Part shown: piece by piece, positions 7,263 to 9,695 of the stretch
Layout of the letters: every line of letters begins with the position of its first letter
Numbering within the stretch: position 1 is the first letter of the stretch
Notes under the pieces: model-generated
What the model was told of the DNA's origin: nothing
The model's input: the letters and a program-made list of their open reading frames with translations, nothing else
The model's database searches: none
Made by a program: the position numbers and the translations under genes
Assembly (NCBI GenBank): GCA_035288405.1
Contig: DATEAK010000084.1
Location: 1 to 9,695, forward strand
Direction: 5' to 3'
DNA from: JACPSX01 sp035288405 [NCBI: bacterium]
GTDB lineage: Bacteria; JACPSX01
DNA length: 9,695 nucleotides

Positions 7263-8935
7263 TTGGCTACCTTTGCCGCTTCCCTGCTCAGATGACCCGT
7301 GCCCTTGCGCCCGGGCCGTGAGGCCCCCGTCCCTTTCGCAACGGGTCCATTCCTCTTTCGAGACTTACCTTCCGCATCCCGGTGGAGCTTGAACTCGATG
7401 CTGTCCTGCAGGGCTTGCCAGCTCGCTTCGATGATGTTCGGGGATACGCCAACCGTTCCCCATTTGCCCGTCTTGTCTCCTGACTCGATGAGAACGCGGG
7501 TCACTGCCATGGTTCCCTTGTGTTCATCCAGGATGCGTACTTTGTAATCCAGGAGTTCCATCTCCGAGACACTCGGGTAGAAGGTTTCCAGAGCCTTGCG
7601 CAGAGCGTTGTCCAGGGCGTTGACAGGACCGTTTCCGACCGCTGCCGTATGCTCGGTCACCCCATCCACCCGCAGCATGAGCGTGGCTTCGCAATGGGAT
7701 TCTTCCTTTTCGCTGCGCTTCTCTACGATGACCCGGAACCCTTGCAAGTCAAAAAACTTCCTGCGCCTTCCCAGAGCCTCTTTCATCAGGAGTTCGAAGG
7801 ATCCTTCCGCCCCCTCGTATTGGTACCCTTTGTTCTCCAGATCTTTCAGCGTGGTCAAAATGCGATTCGCAGCCGCTTCATCCTTGCCGAAGTCAATGTT
7901 GAACTCTTCCGCCTTATAGACCACGTTGCTTTTTCCCGAGAGGTCGGAGATCAAAACCCTCTGTCGGTTTCCCACCAGTTCCGGATGGATGTGCTCGTAA
8001 GTCTCCGGATTGCGCTGCACGGCGTGGACATGCACCCCTCCTTTGTGGGCAAAAGCACTCTTGCCCACGTAGGGCTGGTGTGTCCAGGGCTTCAGGTTTC
8101 CCAGCTCATAAATAAAGCGAGACGTATTGCGGAGCTGCCGGAGCTGTTCGTTGGAAATGCAATGAATTCCCATTTTCAACACGAGGTTGGGGATGATCGA
8201 GCACAGGTTCGCGTTCCCGCAACGCTCACCGAAACCGTTCATGGTTCCCTGCACCTGCTCCGCCCCCATGGCCACGGCGCAGATCGTATTCGCCACAGCC
8301 ACCTCGGAGTCGTTATGGGTGTGAATTCCCAAAGTATGCTTGAGCTCCGCCTTGACCTTTCTAAAGATCTCCATGAGCTCCAGAGGAAGGGTGCCGCCAT
8401 TGGTATCGCACAGCACAATGCAATCGGCGCCAGCCTCGCCAGCCGCCTGCACGGTTCTCAAGGCATACTCCGGGTTCCTCTTGTAGCCGTCGAAGAAGTG
8501 CTCGGCGTCGTAGAGGACCTCGTCGGCCCGGTGTTTGAGAAACTGAACGGAGTCGTGAATCATGGCCACATTCTCATCGAGAGAAACCCGCAAGGCATCC
8601 CGAACGTGCAGATCCCAGCTCTTGCCGAAAATGGTCACCACGGCGGTCTCGGCTTCCAGGAGAGCCTGAATGTTGGGATCATCTCCGGGACGGGTCCGGG
8701 CTCTGCGGGTGCTGCCGAAAGCAACCACCTTGGCGTGTCCCAGCCGCACCCCCTTGATCTTCTGAAAGAACTCGATGTCTCTAGGGTTTGATCCCGGCCA
8801 GCCCCCCTCGATGTAATGGATTCCCAACTCGTCCAGCTTCTGGGCGATACGTACCTTATCTTCCACCGTGAAGGCGATTTCTTCCCCTTGTGTCCCGTCT
8901 CGCAGGGTCGTATCGTAAACTTTCACCTTCCTCAT
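7259..8935 (-). CDS. cimA: (R)-citramalate synthase
   Basis: CimA condenses pyruvate with acetyl-CoA to citramalate, the first step of the threonine-independent isoleucine route, which continues through leuCDB. The product is 558 residues. It begins [19 protein letters not shown] with the catalytic/metal R12-D13, has metal-binding [13 protein letters not shown] (H205, H207), the loop [15 protein letters not shown] (about 230-244) and [10 protein letters not shown] (297-306), and ends with a LeuA-type allosteric domain (about 395-515). It belongs to the longer CimA-type clade seen in Geobacter-like bacteria rather than to 2-isopropylmalate synthase; substrate choice is inferred from clade resemblance. 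The last 40 or so residues (519-558) are Lys/Arg/Gly-rich with a repeated KGTG and lie beyond the conserved end. GAGGGGG lies 8 bases before the ATG. The neighbour lysC ends 35 bases upstream, a pairing typical of this clade; glyQ overlaps the 3' end. Confidence 0.93.
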   Translation of the reverse strand: MRKVKVYDTTLRDGTQGEEIAFTVEDKVRIAQKLDELGIHYIEGGWPGSNPRDIEFFQKIKGVRLGHAKVVAFGSTRRARTRPGDDPNIQALLEAETAVVTIFGKSWDLHVRDALRVSLDENVAMIHDSVQFLKHRADEVLYDAEHFFDGYKRNPEYALRTVQAAGEAGADCIVLCDTNGGTLPLELMEIFRKVKAELKHTLGIHTHNDSEVAVANTICAVAMGAEQVQGTMNGFGERCGNANLCSIIPNLVLKMGIHCISNEQLRQLRNTSRFIYELGNLKPWTHQPYVGKSAFAHKGGVHVHAVQRNPETYEHIHPELVGNRQRVLISDLSGKSNVVYKAEEFNIDFGKDEAAANRILTTLKDLENKGYQYEGAEGSFELLMKEALGRRRKFFDLQGFRVIVEKRSEKEESHCEATLMLRVDGVTEHTAAVGNGPVNALDNALRKALETFYPSVSEMELLDYKVRILDEHKGTMAVTRVLIESGDKTGKWGTVGVSPNIIEASWQALQDSIEFKLHRDAEGKSRKRNGPVAKGTGASRPGRKGTGHLSREAAKVAK

Positions 8936-8970
8936 TTCAGTTTCCCCCTCTGGAGTCCCATCCGGTCATC

Positions 8971-9695
8971 CTAGATTTCCTTGACCTCCGGCCGTTCTTC
9001 TCCGAGCCCGAAAGCATCGTGGAGGACCCGCACAGCCAGCTCCGCGTACTTCGCTTCAATGACACAGGAAATCTTAATCTCCGAGGTGCTGATCATCATG
9101 ATGTTGATGTTCTCCCGGGCCAGGAATTGAAACATCTGGCCGGCCACCCCGGAGTGGCCTCTCATCCCGACGCCCACGATGGAGACCTTGGCGATCCGGT
9201 CGTCCAAAGTTACCTCCTGCGCCCCGATATCCGTGGCCACTTCTTTGACAATCTCCAGCGCCTGAATCGCGTCGGATTTGGGCACGGTGAAGGAAATGTC
9301 CGTGAGTCCCCGCTCGCTCACGTTTTGAATGATCATATCGACCACGATATTCTCCTCGGCAATGCGTCCAAAAATCCTGGCGGCAATGCCGGGACGATCC
9401 GGAACTCCAACCACAGTCACCTTCGCTTGATCCTTCGCATAAGCAACTCCAGAGACAACGACTTGCTCCATGTCTCGATCTTCTTTTGTCACCAATGTCC
9501 CCTGGCCTCCCGTAAAAGTGGATTTTACCAAAATCGGCATTTCATACTTTTTGGCAAACTCAACGGACCGGGTCTGCAAGACCTTGGCTCCCATGCTGGC
9601 CAGTTCCAGCATCTCCTCGTAGGAGATCTTGTCCAAGCGGCGGGCTTCGGGCACGATGTTCGGGTCCGCCGTATACACCCCGTCCACGTCCGTGT
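8971..9695 (-). CDS. lysC: Aspartate kinase, C-terminal part (5' end beyond window)
   Basis: Aspartate kinase phosphorylates aspartate at the head of the lysine, threonine, methionine and diaminopimelate pathways. About 240 codons are visible. The fragment opens with [18 protein letters not shown], part of the kinase nucleotide-binding region, followed by [20 protein letters not shown] and [18 protein letters not shown]. Two ACT domains follow: [19 protein letters not shown] onward (about fragment residues 90-155) and [20 protein letters not shown] onward (about 168-230). These normally bind lysine and/or threonine as feedback inhibitors. The family is about 405-410 residues, so roughly 165-170 N-terminal residues are missing. 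The GTG at 9685-9687 is internal (TD-V-DG), not a start. The gene is monofunctional: it ends TAG after the second ACT domain, with no homoserine dehydrogenase. It precedes cimA by 35 bases, likely in one operon. Confidence 0.97.
   Translation of the reverse strand, partial: TDVDGVYTADPNIVPEARRLDKISYEEMLELASMGAKVLQTRSVEFAKKYEMPILVKSTFTGGQGTLVTKEDRDMEQVVVSGVAYAKDQAKVTVVGVPDRPGIAARIFGRIAEENIVVDMIIQNVSERGLTDISFTVPKSDAIQALEIVKEVATDIGAQEVTLDDRIAKVSIVGVGMRGHSGVAGQMFQFLARENINIMMISTSEIKISCVIEAKYAELAVRVLHDAFGLGEERPEVKEI

Noticed and set aside
7262-7400. Possible glycine T-box leader upstream of glyQ
   Set aside because: The region is cimA coding sequence and the genes overlap; I see no T-box core sequence or terminator there.
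7520-8791. 423-codon open frame on the plus strand opposite cimA
   Set aside because: It lies wholly antisense to a gene with full CimA motifs, shows no recognisable domain, and is explained by codon bias leaving the opposite strand free of stops.
9685-9687. Apparent lysC start at a GTG near the right edge
   Set aside because: The codon is the internal valine of [11 protein letters not shown]; the kinase domain continues upstream beyond the window.
1-9695. Mobile elements, CRISPR arrays, tRNA/rRNA genes, phage or toxin-antitoxin modules
   Set aside because: No transposase, direct-repeat array, tRNA-like cloverleaf or small paired genes were seen; the window is densely packed with intact housekeeping genes.

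Overview
All genes in this window lie on the minus strand, so biological reading order runs from high to low coordinates. The content is conserved housekeeping metabolism: the 3' part of an aspartate kinase gene (lysC), citramalate synthase (cimA), both subunits of the alpha2beta2 glycyl-tRNA synthetase (glyQ, glyS), pyruvate phosphate dikinase (ppdK), then a separate riboflavin unit made of a promoter, an FMN riboswitch with an intrinsic terminator, ribD, and the first 30 codons of ribE. Coding density is very high. The longest stretch without a gene is about 270 bases (1209-1478), and it is filled by the promoter and riboswitch leader.

The organism is an anaerobe-type bacterium of moderate-to-high GC. 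The lysC-cimA pair, a PPDK beginning MASKYIYFFGNG, the split glycyl-tRNA synthetase and ribD-ribE order together resemble Deltaproteobacteria/Desulfobacterota (Geobacter- or Syntrophobacter-like) or a nearby phylum such as NC10 more than classical Firmicutes. This is inferred from remembered family resemblance, not from a search, and the lineage call is only moderately secure.

Layout: lysC (from beyond the right edge to 8971), 35-base gap, cimA (8935-7259), 4-base GTGA overlap, glyQ (7262-6375), second 4-base GTGA overlap, glyS (6378-4186), 49-base gap with a hairpin and a strong ribosome binding site, ppdK (4136-1479). Then come a sigma70-type promoter (1461-1433), FMN aptamer (1407-1277), an 18-base palindrome (1264-1247), a rho-independent terminator (1243-1213), ribD (1208-93), a 2-base gap, and ribE (90 to beyond the left edge).

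LysC supplies aspartyl phosphate for lysine, threonine and methionine. CimA makes citramalate from pyruvate and acetyl-CoA, which opens a threonine-independent route to isoleucine. GlyQS charges tRNA-Gly. PPDK interconverts pyruvate and PEP. RibD and RibE catalyse middle and last steps of riboflavin synthesis under FMN feedback.

I found no exotic or clearly undescribed system. The most informative points are the legible switching logic of the FMN leader, the ribD start codon pressed against the terminator, the lack of a clear terminator between ppdK and the riboswitch, and a basic, repetitive C-terminal tail on CimA that brings its stop codon into overlap with glyQ.
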